A stretch of DNA of 64,000 nucleotides from positions 98,557 through 162,556 of the forward strand of contig CAYQBN010000005.1 of the NCBI GenBank assembly GCA_964415795.1, read 5' to 3'. This document shows positions 34,466 through 43,056 of the stretch, piece after piece. Under the pieces are notes generated by a model. The model did no database searches, had not been told where the DNA came from, and worked only from the letters and a program-made list of their open reading frames with translations. This stretch comes from CALITV01 sp964415795 (GTDB lineage Bacteria; UBP6; UBA1177; JAKLFG01). A program made the translations under genes and the position numbers. Numbering within the stretch: position 1 is the first letter of the stretch; every line of letters begins with the position of its first letter.

Positions 34466-35606
34466 ATATCCCCCCTCGGTCGGGGGTATGCAGAAACAAA
34501 GCTTCGAACTCATCCGTGGGATGTCGGGGCGCGCCGAGGTACTTACGCTCATTCACGCCGAGGATCGAGGCAAGTGGCGCTTCTTTTGGTCACTCCGCAA
34601 AAAGGTGCGTCGCATCGTCAGCGAGCACCCCGACCTGTCGCTCATTCATCTCAACGACGGGCTCATGGGGGTATTTGCTCTCCCGATCCGGACGGTGGTC
34701 TCGGTGCCGATCGTGGTAACGCTCCATGGCCTCGATGTCGTGATGCCGGCACCGTGGTACCAGCGGAAACTTCTTCCGCGGATTGCGCAGTACGATCACT
34801 TCATCGCGGTGAGCTCCGCGACCGCCCGCGCCTGCATCGAGCGCGGCTTCGACCCGGCGAAGGTGAGCGTGGTGCTCAACGGCATCGATACGGCGTTCGG
34901 CGATGTGCCGACCGATCCTTCCTATCGCACGGTGCTCGGTGAGCGGCTGGGGATCGATCTCGCGCGCAAAAAGATCCTCGTCATGCTGGGACGGCCGGTG
35001 ACGCGCAAAGGTTTTTCATGGCTCGTGCGCGAGGTGATGCCTCTTCTGCCGCCCGAGGTGGTGTGCCTTCACATCGGGCCGCTTTCGGGATTTTCACGCC
35101 TTCATCGGTTCTTCCTTCGGCTTCTCCCCTTCGGGATCGGAACCCACCTGTCCCTCATCTGGGGAATGCCGCTCGATGAGCCCGATCTGCTACGCGCGGC
35201 GCGCGATCCGCGTCTTGCGGGGCGTGTTCACCTGCTCGGGAAACTGCCGATCGCCGATGTCGTTCAGACGCTCAAGTGCGCCGACCTTTTCGTGATGCCG
35301 AATCTGCCGGTCAAAGGAGACATGGAGGGTTTCGGGCTGGTGGCCCTCGAGGCGTCGCTCTGCGGCGTGCCGGTGGTCGCTTCGGCGGTGGACGGCATCA
35401 CCGATGCGATACAGGAGGGCAAGAACGGGATACTCCTGCCGCCCGGCGATGCGCCGAGATGGGCACAGCGCATCACCGAACTGCTCGCCGATCCTGCGGC
35501 GCTGAAGGCGTTCGGCGAGCGGGGAAAGGCGTTCTCACGGGAACACTATTCGTGGAAACGGATGGTGGACGGCTACGAGGCGGTGTTCCGTGCGGTGGCG
35601 CGGTAA
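34440..35606 (+). CDS. GT4-family glycosyltransferase
   Basis: A 388-residue GT-B enzyme. The N terminus is MKVLFITHKYPPSVGGMQ with the glycine-rich donor-site loop, followed by VTLHGLDVV. The C-terminal domain has ILVMLGRPVTRKGFSWLV, HLLGKLPIADVV and the E-x7-E motif GFGLVALEASLCGVPVV. It starts 26 bases inside the flippase-like gene, so the three genes are tightly coupled and probably make one glycolipid or polysaccharide. The acceptor is unknown. Confidence 0.85.
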   Translation: MKVLFITHKYPPSVGGMQKQSFELIRGMSGRAEVLTLIHAEDRGKWRFFWSLRKKVRRIVSEHPDLSLIHLNDGLMGVFALPIRTVVSVPIVVTLHGLDVVMPAPWYQRKLLPRIAQYDHFIAVSSATARACIERGFDPAKVSVVLNGIDTAFGDVPTDPSYRTVLGERLGIDLARKKILVMLGRPVTRKGFSWLVREVMPLLPPEVVCLHIGPLSGFSRLHRFFLRLLPFGIGTHLSLIWGMPLDEPDLLRAARDPRLAGRVHLLGKLPIADVVQTLKCADLFVMPNLPVKGDMEGFGLVALEASLCGVPVVASAVDGITDAIQEGKNGILLPPGDAPRWAQRITELLADPAALKAFGERGKAFSREHYSWKRMVDGYEAVFRAVAR

Positions 35607-35609
35607 AAT

Positions 35610-35820
35610 AAGGTCGCCGTGTCTTCCGTGCGCGCCGCTTCGCTTTCCCGATACTCGCTCAACGACATCGCGTGGTCGCCCCAGCCCGGTTGAAGTCGCC
35701 GCGTCTTCCGTGCACACCGCTTCGTTTCCCCGACACTTGATCAGTGACATCGCGTGGTCGCCCCGACCCGATAAGGTCGCCGTACCTTCCGTGTGCGCCG
35801 CTTCGCTTTCCCCCATACGG
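35610..35820. repeat. Degenerate 80-83 bp tandem repeat, about 2.6 copies
   Basis: Units start at 35610, 35693 and 35773 with AAGGTCGCCGTG, AAGTCGCCGCG and AAGGTCGCCGTA. All share CTTCCGTG and CCGCTTCG, and the first two also ATCGCGTGGTCGCCCC. The third copy is cut off before comM. It fills the 219-base gap between the convergent genes. No gene or known structured RNA was recognised in it. Confidence 0.75.
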
Positions 35821-35825
35821 GCACT

Positions 35826-37340
35826 TTACTGGTTGAAGACCGAGCGGTTGTAGTACTGGATCGCTTCGGCGATGTGGGGCGTATCTATCTTTTCCGATTT
35901 GGCGAGGTCGGCGATGGTGCGGCTCACTTTGAGGAGTTTCGCGTAGCCGCGGGTCGAGATGCCCATCTTTTCGATCGCCGCCTTGAGGAGAGCCTCGGCG
36001 GCGGGGGTGAGGATACAGAACTTCTCGATGTCGGCGGGGGCCATACGGGCGTTCACGAAGTAGGGTTTGCCGCGGAAGCGTTCGCGCTGGATGGTGCGTC
36101 CTTCTTCGACACGGGCGCGGATGGCCGCTGACGATTCGCCACCCCCTTTGCGGCGCAGATCGTCGTAGGGGACCGAGTTGACGACGACGGCGATGTCGAT
36201 GCGGTCAAGAAGCGGTCCCGATATCTTGTGCTGGTACTTTTGCACGGCGAGTGGGGTGCAGGTGCAGGGATGCTTGCGGTCGAAGAGGTAGCCGCAGGGG
36301 CAGGGATTCATCGAGGCAACGAGCATGAACGATGAGGGGAACTTCACCGTCTGAACGGCGCGCGAGATGGTTATCTCGCCGTCTTCGAGTGGCTGGCGCA
36401 GGACTTCGAGCGCGTTCTTCTTGAACTCGGGGAACTCGTCGAGGAAGAGCACGCCGTTATGAGCGAGCGATATCTCGCCGGGACGGGGCGGGACGCCACC
36501 ACCGGCGAGTGCGACATCGGAAAGGGTGTGGTGCGGACTGCGGAACGGCCGCTCGACGATGAGGCCTTCTCCGCTGAGGAGCCCCGCCACGCTGAAGATC
36601 TTGGTCGTTTCGATGCGTTCCTCTTCCTCGAGGAGCGGCAGGACCGACGGGATACGCCGCGCGAGCATCGTCTTGCCCGATCCGGGCGATCCGATCATGA
36701 GGAGGTTGTGGCCGCCTGCGGCGGCGACCTCGATGGCGCGTTTTGCCTGTTCGTGTCCCTTCACATCGGAGAAATCGGGATGCCGTCGCGGCGGTTCGAT
36801 CGGAGTATCGGGGACGAAGCGGCGCGGTGCGGCGCCGTGGAGAAGGTCGAGCACCTCGTTGAGGTGCGCGACCGGCACCACCTCGACCGCGCTGATGGCA
36901 GCCGCCTCGCGGGCGTTCTTTTCGGGGACGATGAGCCCTTTGAGTCCGTGGTCACGCGCCGCGATGGCGAGCGGCAGGACGCCGGGTACCGGCTTCACCT
37001 CGCCGTTGAGGCCGAGCTCGCCGATGATGAGGTAGTCCTTCACCGGATCTATCGCGAGTTCGTTGACATGCGCCATGAGCGCGACCGCGATGGGAAGATC
37101 GAAGCCGGCTCCCTCTTTGGGAATGCTCGCCGGCGAAAGGTTTATGGTAAGACGGCTCTGGGGAAAAGTGTGGCCGCTGTTGATGACGGCGGTGCGGACC
37201 CGTTCGCGCGACTCCTTTATCGCAGTGTCGGGAAGCCCGACGATCGTGAAAGCGGGCATCCCGCGCGCGATGTCCACCTCGACCTCGATGATGAAACCCG
37301 AAATGCCCGAGACCGCGCCGCTCTTGAGGATCGAAAGCAT
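35826..37340 (-). CDS. comM: YifB/ComM-type Mg-chelatase-like AAA+ ATPase
   Basis: A 504-residue protein of the usual length. The N-terminal Lon-protease-like domain has FTIVGLPDTAIKESRERV and NLSPASIPKEG. The AAA+ domain carries Walker A GSPGSGKT and Walker B GVLFLDEFPEF. A zinc-binding-like cluster MNPCPCGY with CTCTP is a family hallmark, and the C terminus has GYAKLLKVSRTIADL. ComM is a hexameric helicase that helps branch migration during natural transformation in known species. A promoter lies at 37376-37404. No other competence gene is in the window. Confidence 0.93.
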   Translation of the reverse strand: MLSILKSGAVSGISGFIIEVEVDIARGMPAFTIVGLPDTAIKESRERVRTAVINSGHTFPQSRLTINLSPASIPKEGAGFDLPIAVALMAHVNELAIDPVKDYLIIGELGLNGEVKPVPGVLPLAIAARDHGLKGLIVPEKNAREAAAISAVEVVPVAHLNEVLDLLHGAAPRRFVPDTPIEPPRRHPDFSDVKGHEQAKRAIEVAAAGGHNLLMIGSPGSGKTMLARRIPSVLPLLEEEERIETTKIFSVAGLLSGEGLIVERPFRSPHHTLSDVALAGGGVPPRPGEISLAHNGVLFLDEFPEFKKNALEVLRQPLEDGEITISRAVQTVKFPSSFMLVASMNPCPCGYLFDRKHPCTCTPLAVQKYQHKISGPLLDRIDIAVVVNSVPYDDLRRKGGGESSAAIRARVEEGRTIQRERFRGKPYFVNARMAPADIEKFCILTPAAEALLKAAIEKMGISTRGYAKLLKVSRTIADLAKSEKIDTPHIAEAIQYYNRSVFNQ

Positions 37341-37375
37341 CTGCTTTTGCTCCGTTGCGATAGTTGAACGGCGCG

Positions 37376-37404
37376 ACTATAAACAGAAAAGAAAGGTTTT
37401 GCAA
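37376..37404 (-). promoter_or_regulatory. Promoter of comM
   Basis: Minus strand TTGCAA (37404-37399), 17 bases, TATAGT (37381-37376), about 36 bases before the start. Confidence 0.5.
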
Positions 37405-37415
37405 CAGGATAAGTG

Positions 37416-38192
37416 CTAAAACTTTCCGGAAATGGTGAGTCCCACCTCGCCGGCGCCGCCGGGGACGATGGTGACTGGCAGGTCGCGTTTCTTGGCGAGG
37501 AAGGGGACGAGCCAGCCGGTGAGCGATCCGGCGACCGCTCCAGCGAGGACATCGGTCGGATAGTGCTTGCCGGCATAGACCCGCAGGAAGCCGACGGTGG
37601 CCGCGGCGGCAAGCCCACCGCTCCAGACGACCCAGCGCCACGGCGATTCGGGATAGAGTTCCTGAAACACCATCCCGCAGAAGACCGCCGCGTTGAAGGC
37701 CTGCGCGGTGTGCCCCGAGTAGAAGGAGAGTTCGGCGCCGCGCGTGGTGCGGGCGCTCATCGGCGCGCGATGGCCATAGTTGAACGGACGCTTTCGCTCG
37801 ACGAGCTCCTTGACTACATTCTTGAGACCGTCGTTGAGCAGGGCCGATTCGAGGTAGAGAAGCGCGAAGAACACCGGACGCGACTGCACCCGCTCGTCGA
37901 AGTAGAAGAGCACCGGCAGGCCGAGGAGCGTATAGTCGAGAACATCGGACGCGGTGTCGGCCTCGGGCGACCACTGATAGGTGGCGATGCGGTCGAGCGG
38001 GTTGACCGTTCGACGATCGCCGACGGCCCCCGCGGGATCATCGGCCAACGACTGGAGGAAGAGCGCCGCCCCTTCGAGCGCGATCCCGGCGCCAAGAAAC
38101 GCGCCGTCGCGGGAATCGTTCGGCTCGAAAGGGAATTCGTCGGCATTCCCGACGAGCGGCACGCAGAGAAAAAGAAGAAGCCAGTACTTCAT
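37416..38192 (-). CDS. Exported PAP2-family phosphatase
   Basis: A 258-residue protein with a signal peptide (WLLLFLCVPLVGNA). The three PAP2 motifs are present: KELVERKRP, FYSGHTAQ with the catalytic His, and VYAGKHYPTDV. Several hydrophobic helices surround them. Such enzymes remove phosphate from lipid phosphates such as undecaprenyl diphosphate, phosphatidate or lipid A at the periplasmic side. The end of the gene overlaps the upstream promoter area of comM by a few bases only. No partner gene clarifies the substrate. Confidence 0.85.
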   Translation of the reverse strand: MKYWLLLFLCVPLVGNADEFPFEPNDSRDGAFLGAGIALEGAALFLQSLADDPAGAVGDRRTVNPLDRIATYQWSPEADTASDVLDYTLLGLPVLFYFDERVQSRPVFFALLYLESALLNDGLKNVVKELVERKRPFNYGHRAPMSARTTRGAELSFYSGHTAQAFNAAVFCGMVFQELYPESPWRWVVWSGGLAAAATVGFLRVYAGKHYPTDVLAGAVAGSLTGWLVPFLAKKRDLPVTIVPGGAGEVGLTISGKF

Positions 38193-38246
38193 GAGCCTAT
38201 GATAGGCAAGCGACAGAAAAAAAACAGCTTTCCGGGAACTGCACGC

Positions 38247-39350
38247 CTATTTGCCGGTACAGGCGCTCCCGGGAGCCAGTGGTTCGGGTGACGGAGAAAG
38301 GGGGCCGACGCCGTCGCACTGTTCACCGCGGAGCGTGGCTATCGCCTGATAGATCGCCTCTTCGCTTTGCGCGCCGATGAGCCGCGCGACCTCGTTGCGT
38401 TCAGTGTCGAAGAGGATGAAAGTAGGAACACCAAGGATGCGGTAGGTGGTAATGTACTGCCGGTTCTCGGGACGCGAGAGGTCCACCTTGCGGAGCGTCA
38501 CTTTGTTGCCATCGCACCGCTCGAAGATGCGCTGGACCACCGGCTCCATCCGCTGGCAGACGGGGCAGTCGGGCCGGTAGAACTCGACGAGCGCCGGCAG
38601 ACCGTCGGGAAGCGGGAAGTGGTCGCGCGCAACGGCTTGCACCGCAGGAGACGAGGCCTGCTCCACGGGCCTCGCGGCGGGCGGGGTGACAGCCGAAACG
38701 AGGAGATAGCCGGCACCGGCAAGGAGCAGGACTCCGATCGTCTTCTCGAAGAGCGGCAAACCCTGTTGGACGCGCCGCACAAGCGGGATCAGCCGCTCGG
38801 CGAACAGCGCCACCACAAGGAACGGGAGGACGAACCCGAGCCCGTAGATCGCAAGAAGGCCCATGCCGGCGAGCGCCGAGGTGCCCTGTGCCGCGGCGAC
38901 GGTGAGCGCGGTGCCGAGAAGCGGTCCTACGCAGGGCGACCAGCCGGCTCCGAAGACAAAACCCATGACGAAGGCATTGAGAAGACCGATCCGCGACGAA
39001 AAGCGCTCCTCGTCGAGCCGCACGACCCTATCGAGAAGCGGTATCTGAATGAGCCCGACGAACTTGAGACCGAAGAGGAGAACAAGCACGCCGCCAAAGA
39101 GAAGCAGGTAGGCCTCGTTGCTCTTGAGTATTCCGCCGAGCGCCGCCGCCGCCGCTCCGAGAAGCGAAAAGACGAGGACAAGACCAATCGAGAAGGCAAG
39201 CGCCCGTACGAAGAGCCGCGTCCCTCCGCCGCGGGAAGCCGACGCGGTCCCGGCGATCGCCGCGAGATAGATGGGGATGAGCGGCAGGACACAGGGGGTA
39301 AAGAACGTAGCGAGCCCCGCACCGAAAAGGGCTATGAGGGAAACAGCCAT
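38247..39350 (-). CDS. CcdA/DsbD-like thiol-disulfide transporter with C-terminal thioredoxin domain
   Basis: A 367-residue protein. The N-terminal six-helix CcdA domain has FTPCVLPLIP (Cys20) and WSPCVGPLLG, the two membrane cysteines that carry electrons. After a linker (about residues 220-240) a thioredoxin-like domain carries the active site RPDCPVCQRM and the cis-proline region GVPTFILF. This is a short DsbD-like arrangement that would move reducing power from cytoplasm to periplasm, for example to reduce misoxidised proteins. The many Cys-rich envelope proteins in this window would be plausible clients; this is inference. Confidence 0.85.
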   Translation of the reverse strand: MAVSLIALFGAGLATFFTPCVLPLIPIYLAAIAGTASASRGGGTRLFVRALAFSIGLVLVFSLLGAAAAALGGILKSNEAYLLLFGGVLVLLFGLKFVGLIQIPLLDRVVRLDEERFSSRIGLLNAFVMGFVFGAGWSPCVGPLLGTALTVAAAQGTSALAGMGLLAIYGLGFVLPFLVVALFAERLIPLVRRVQQGLPLFEKTIGVLLLAGAGYLLVSAVTPPAARPVEQASSPAVQAVARDHFPLPDGLPALVEFYRPDCPVCQRMEPVVQRIFERCDGNKVTLRKVDLSRPENRQYITTYRILGVPTFILFDTERNEVARLIGAQSEEAIYQAIATLRGEQCDGVGPLSPSPEPLAPGSACTGK

Positions 39351-39384
39351 TCAACCCACCTTTCTTTTCTCAACGGCACCGTAA

Positions 39385-39412
39385 AAAATAGTTGCTACTG
39401 TCAAAAGGTCAA
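39385..39412 (-). promoter_or_regulatory. Promoter of the CcdA-thioredoxin gene
   Basis: Minus strand TTGACC (39412-39407), 16 bases, TATTTT (39390-39385), about 35 bases before the start. It is back to back with the promoter at 39420-39447. Confidence 0.4.
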
Positions 39413-39419
39413 GGACGAT

Positions 39420-39447
39420 TTGCCAAAAAATCTTTGGTCATTATAAT
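39420..39447 (+). promoter_or_regulatory. Promoter of the Cys-rich lipoprotein
   Basis: TTGCCA (39420-39425), 16 bases, a perfect TATAAT (39442-39447), about 28 bases before the ATG at 39476. Confidence 0.55.
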
Positions 39448-39475
39448 TTTTTGTTGTTTTCCACGGAGGAGCACC

Positions 39476-41380
39476 ATGCGTTCTCTACGCTTTTTGCTGG
39501 CGCCATCGTTCCTGTCGGCTATCGTCCTTTCGTGCACCTCTTCCGCTCCGGAGGAGATCGCCTGCATCACCTCCTTCGACTGTCCCGCAGGACAGGTTTG
39601 CGGCGAGGACGGCTTCTGTACCGATCCTGCCGAAGGAACGGTGGATCGCGACAAAGATACTTTCTTTGACCAAGACAAAGAGAACGCCGATTTCACCGCG
39701 GTGCTCGATGAGGAAACCCTTTCATCCGAAGAAGAAACCGAATTGACCGAACCGAACGATTGGGCAGGCGACGCGGAGAGCGAGGATTCAGCAGAAGAAA
39801 ACGACGATACGGCATCTTCCATCGATGAAGGAACGGGGGAGTTGGATGAGGATATGGTTGGGAACGATGCCGTCGAGGGAACGCCCGATGCAGTCCAAGA
39901 CAGCACAATCCAGCCCGATACCGACGATGCCGATCAACCCGACATGGACACACCGATTGCCGATCTGCCGGTAGATACCGATACGACTTCACCCGATCCC
40001 GATCTGCCACCGGATGATGATACGACTCAGTCCGACCCCGATACGACGGTGGACAACGATGTGCCGACAACGCGGACCTTCACTTGCTCCGACAAGCCGG
40101 CGAACAGCGTTTGGAATACGGTAAGCAGTTACGAGCAGACATGGACTGGCACCGGCTGGACACCGCCCGACAGCTCCACTATCTACAACGAAACGCCGAC
40201 GACCACCGCCTGCCACTTCATCTGTGCGACCGACTTCTCATGGGATGGAACCCAGTGCGTCGCCATCCCGCACGAATGCTCAAGCAACCTCGACTGCACG
40301 AGCGATCCGAATCGTCCTGTCTGCGACACCACCGTCTCGCCGCGCAAGTGTGTCATGTGCCTTCAGAACAGCGATTGCCACACCCAATACGGTGAGCAAT
40401 GCGACATCGGGGCGCGGCAGTGTTGGGCGGGCTTCACCTGCCAGCACGCTCTCTGGAATCTTCCCCACGGGGGACTGTACGACTGGGAGGACGGCCTCCA
40501 AGGGTGGCAGGAAACGACAAACGCATGGAAGCGCCGGTCAGGTTACTATACGCCGGCACACAGCGGCGTCTACAGTTTTGGATACCTGCAAAGTCCTTAT
40601 TGCGATTGGGAGTACGGGACCGGCTGTTACGAAGCGAATTGGGACGAGACAGCACAGCTTGGAACCACCTATGACATGTCGCCATGTGCTGCGTGCACAG
40701 TGCAGGTTTCGCTCTATTACACTGGCCGCGTCGAATACAACGAGTATGGCGATTCACCTGATCCGTTCTACGCACGGTGTAGTGGTACCGGTGGTGCTTC
40801 ATGGATAAACGGAAGCGCTCTCTCACCCTATTATTACTACGACAGTGAGTATGGTTCTTGGAACTGGGGATGGCACCAGTGGAACCTTCCTGCCGAGTGT
40901 CTTACCAGCACCTTTGCCTTCGGTCTTCGGTTCACCTCCAACTCGTGGAACAACGAGGTCGGGGTCGTCGTGGACGATCTTGTCATCACCCACCCGACCG
41001 GTACCCTCCCCAAAGGTAGCTTCGATGCAGTGACCAACGGACCAGGAAGCGTTTTGTGGGGGTGGACCTGCGATGCCGATAACTACGGTGTGCCGCTCTT
41101 GGTGCAAATCGCCTTCTATCCCAACGGAAACACGAATGTTTCCCCTGTCGTGAAATGGTTGCGCGCCGCGACGCTCCGCGAGGAAGCGGTGGGCACCGAG
41201 TGCGGGGGCAACAGCTACCACGGATTTTATTACGCGCTCGAAGATTCCATCGTGTCCGCGCTCGGTTCAGGCACCCATACCGCTTACGCGTGGGCGGTGA
41301 ACATCCCGGGCTCCGGCTGGGGCGCGCTCTGCGGGGGCCACTTCACCCTCTTGGGGACCAAGCAGTTCACCTTGCCCTAG
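39476..41380 (+). CDS. Large Cys-rich, acidic-tether surface lipoprotein
   Basis: A 634-residue lipoprotein (lipobox IVLSC). Just after it comes a six-Cys-type motif (CITSFDCPAGQVCGEDGFC), then about 140 residues dominated by Asp, Glu, Thr and Pro. A module of about 65 residues follows, with CSDKPAN, a Thr/Trp-rich core and ACHFICATDFSWDGTQC, then further Cys-rich segments (CSSNLDC, CVMCLQNSDC). The C-terminal 330 residues are rich in Trp, Tyr and Gly, contain about a dozen Cys and end with a beta-rich domain. The start at 39476 follows GGAGGA. Function is unknown; the design suggests a protein exposed at the cell surface. Confidence 0.75.
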   Translation: MRSLRFLLAPSFLSAIVLSCTSSAPEEIACITSFDCPAGQVCGEDGFCTDPAEGTVDRDKDTFFDQDKENADFTAVLDEETLSSEEETELTEPNDWAGDAESEDSAEENDDTASSIDEGTGELDEDMVGNDAVEGTPDAVQDSTIQPDTDDADQPDMDTPIADLPVDTDTTSPDPDLPPDDDTTQSDPDTTVDNDVPTTRTFTCSDKPANSVWNTVSSYEQTWTGTGWTPPDSSTIYNETPTTTACHFICATDFSWDGTQCVAIPHECSSNLDCTSDPNRPVCDTTVSPRKCVMCLQNSDCHTQYGEQCDIGARQCWAGFTCQHALWNLPHGGLYDWEDGLQGWQETTNAWKRRSGYYTPAHSGVYSFGYLQSPYCDWEYGTGCYEANWDETAQLGTTYDMSPCAACTVQVSLYYTGRVEYNEYGDSPDPFYARCSGTGGASWINGSALSPYYYYDSEYGSWNWGWHQWNLPAECLTSTFAFGLRFTSNSWNNEVGVVVDDLVITHPTGTLPKGSFDAVTNGPGSVLWGWTCDADNYGVPLLVQIAFYPNGNTNVSPVVKWLRAATLREEAVGTECGGNSYHGFYYALEDSIVSALGSGTHTAYAWAVNIPGSGWGALCGGHFTLLGTKQFTLP

Positions 41381-41402
41381 GAACGGATCTTTCTTCCCTT
41401 CT

Positions 41403-42992
41403 TTACGGTGTTATCTCGTGATACCAGATGGTGCCGTCGGGGCCGATCGCTTGTTCGAAGGCCGTCTTCCCGTAGTGAACCGCCTTGCCGGAGTAGCCGT
41501 AATCGCAGTACTTGCTGTAGCCGCCTTGATAAACCTCGCTCCACTGACCGGCCGGATCGTTCACGAAGTAGCCGGTCGCATCATAGCCGACGGTGACGAC
41601 GACATGGCCGTACTGGGTGAAGTAGCCATGGACGATGACCGGCTTCCCGGCGTCAAGGAGCGCTTTGAGCCCCGCGAACGACCCATCGGTGTGCGGCGTG
41701 AGCGACACCCCGAGCGCCGCCTTGCTCGCATAGTCGTTAAAGACCTCGGCCAGTCCGCTCGGCGACTGCGCGTAGTCCTTCCCCCACTCGGCGGTGATCG
41801 TGTCGGGTGTGCCATTCCAACCGTAGTACTTCAGGACCATCGCAACGCTCGTGTTCTGACAGGATGAGGCGGGATCGAGCGTATTCTCGTACTGGCAAAA
41901 GTAGGGGACATCGAGCGGATTGTCGGGCGTGGCCGCGGTTATCGCGATGGTGACCGATCCGCTCGCCGTGCAGCCGTTCCCCGTTGCCGTCGCCGTGATG
42001 ACCCGTGAGGGCCCCGGCGTGTTGAAGGTATACTCATGGGCAAAGGCGCCGTTAGTCGTTTCGACCGAACCGAGAGACCACTGACCGTCGGCGACGAACG
42101 AAACGGTGGAGGGGAAGCAGGTCGTCGTACCGGCGAAGTGGACCGGCGTTCCCGCCGAATGGGAGGAGTTGTTCGCCGGCTCGGTTATCGTGAGCGTATG
42201 GACGACGGTATCGTCGTCGGAGAGGGTCACATCCTCGTCGGCAGGCAGAGTGTCGGCATCGCTCGCCTCACCGTCACGCACACAGCGGGCATACAGTTCG
42301 GTCCACCCTTTCTCGGTCGGGCTGATGATGGCACCGAAGAAGTCCACATACCACGCCGAGTCGCTGTAGGTGGCGCTTTCGGACGACGACCAGTGGTAGT
42401 CGCACTCTCCGACGAGCGCCGCGTCGCGGTAACAGCCGTTCGCCGGGCCGCCCCCCATGTCGCAGTCGGGCACGGCGCACGGATGGTTGAGACAGTTCTC
42501 CTCCGGCGTTTCGCCGAGACACTCGTCGGTCGCGTTGCAGGCGCCGCCGGTCACCGTGTCGGGACAGCCGCGGATGAGCGAGCGCAGTTCCGAAAGCGAG
42601 GGAAGCCGCCAATCGGTGTATCCCGCGTGTTCGAGCGCCTCGCAGTAGGCAATCGCCGACTGCCAGTTTCCCTGTGTGAGCGCGGGGCAGTTCTGCCACA
42701 TGAGACCGGTCGTCGGGTCGGTCCAAACACCGGTGCACGGAGCGACGGAATCGGCGTCGGGGATCGTATCCTCTTCCGAAACGGCCGTATCTTCGCCGCT
42801 TACGGCGTCCTCGTCTTCCTCAGCCCCGTCAACGAGGTCGTCAGCGGCGACGACGGTGTCGCGGTCAGGCAAAACGGAGTCGGAACCCTCATCGGGAAGC
42901 GGCATTCCATCGGCATCGGCGCTCCCGTTCTTCGACGACGAGCAGGCGACGACGAGGGCGAGCACGGTAACCAAACCAAAAAAGCGTTCCAT
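41403..42992 (-). CDS. Lipoprotein with DUF1566 and C39-like peptidase domains
   Basis: A 529-residue lipoprotein (lipobox LVVAC) with an acidic tether of about 60 residues. Residues about 85-245 form a DUF1566/Lcl-type domain (GLMWQNC, YTDWRLPSLSELRSLI, YHWSSSESA, RCVRDG). An Ig-like segment follows (about 265-350). The C-terminal 180 residues look like a C39-like papain-fold domain: LDVPYFCQYEN, SSCQNTSVAMVL with nucleophile Cys378, YGHVVVTVGY with His463, and VNDPAG with Asp479. Such domains cleave or bind peptides, so the protein may be a surface protease; activity is inferred. The start at 42992 follows AGGGAGG. It is convergent with the lipoprotein at 39476. Confidence 0.75.
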   Translation of the reverse strand: MERFFGLVTVLALVVACSSSKNGSADADGMPLPDEGSDSVLPDRDTVVAADDLVDGAEEDEDAVSGEDTAVSEEDTIPDADSVAPCTGVWTDPTTGLMWQNCPALTQGNWQSAIAYCEALEHAGYTDWRLPSLSELRSLIRGCPDTVTGGACNATDECLGETPEENCLNHPCAVPDCDMGGGPANGCYRDAALVGECDYHWSSSESATYSDSAWYVDFFGAIISPTEKGWTELYARCVRDGEASDADTLPADEDVTLSDDDTVVHTLTITEPANNSSHSAGTPVHFAGTTTCFPSTVSFVADGQWSLGSVETTNGAFAHEYTFNTPGPSRVITATATGNGCTASGSVTIAITAATPDNPLDVPYFCQYENTLDPASSCQNTSVAMVLKYYGWNGTPDTITAEWGKDYAQSPSGLAEVFNDYASKAALGVSLTPHTDGSFAGLKALLDAGKPVIVHGYFTQYGHVVVTVGYDATGYFVNDPAGQWSEVYQGGYSKYCDYGYSGKAVHYGKTAFEQAIGPDGTIWYHEITP

Positions 42993-43056
42993 GAGAAACC
43001 TCCCTTTCTCGTGCGCTCTTGTCTTAACCGGAGTTTTTTCAAAAAACAAGGTGGCG

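Noticed and set aside
35610..35820. CRISPR array
   Set aside because: Units are 80-83 bases, adjacent, degenerate and without unique spacers of constant size.
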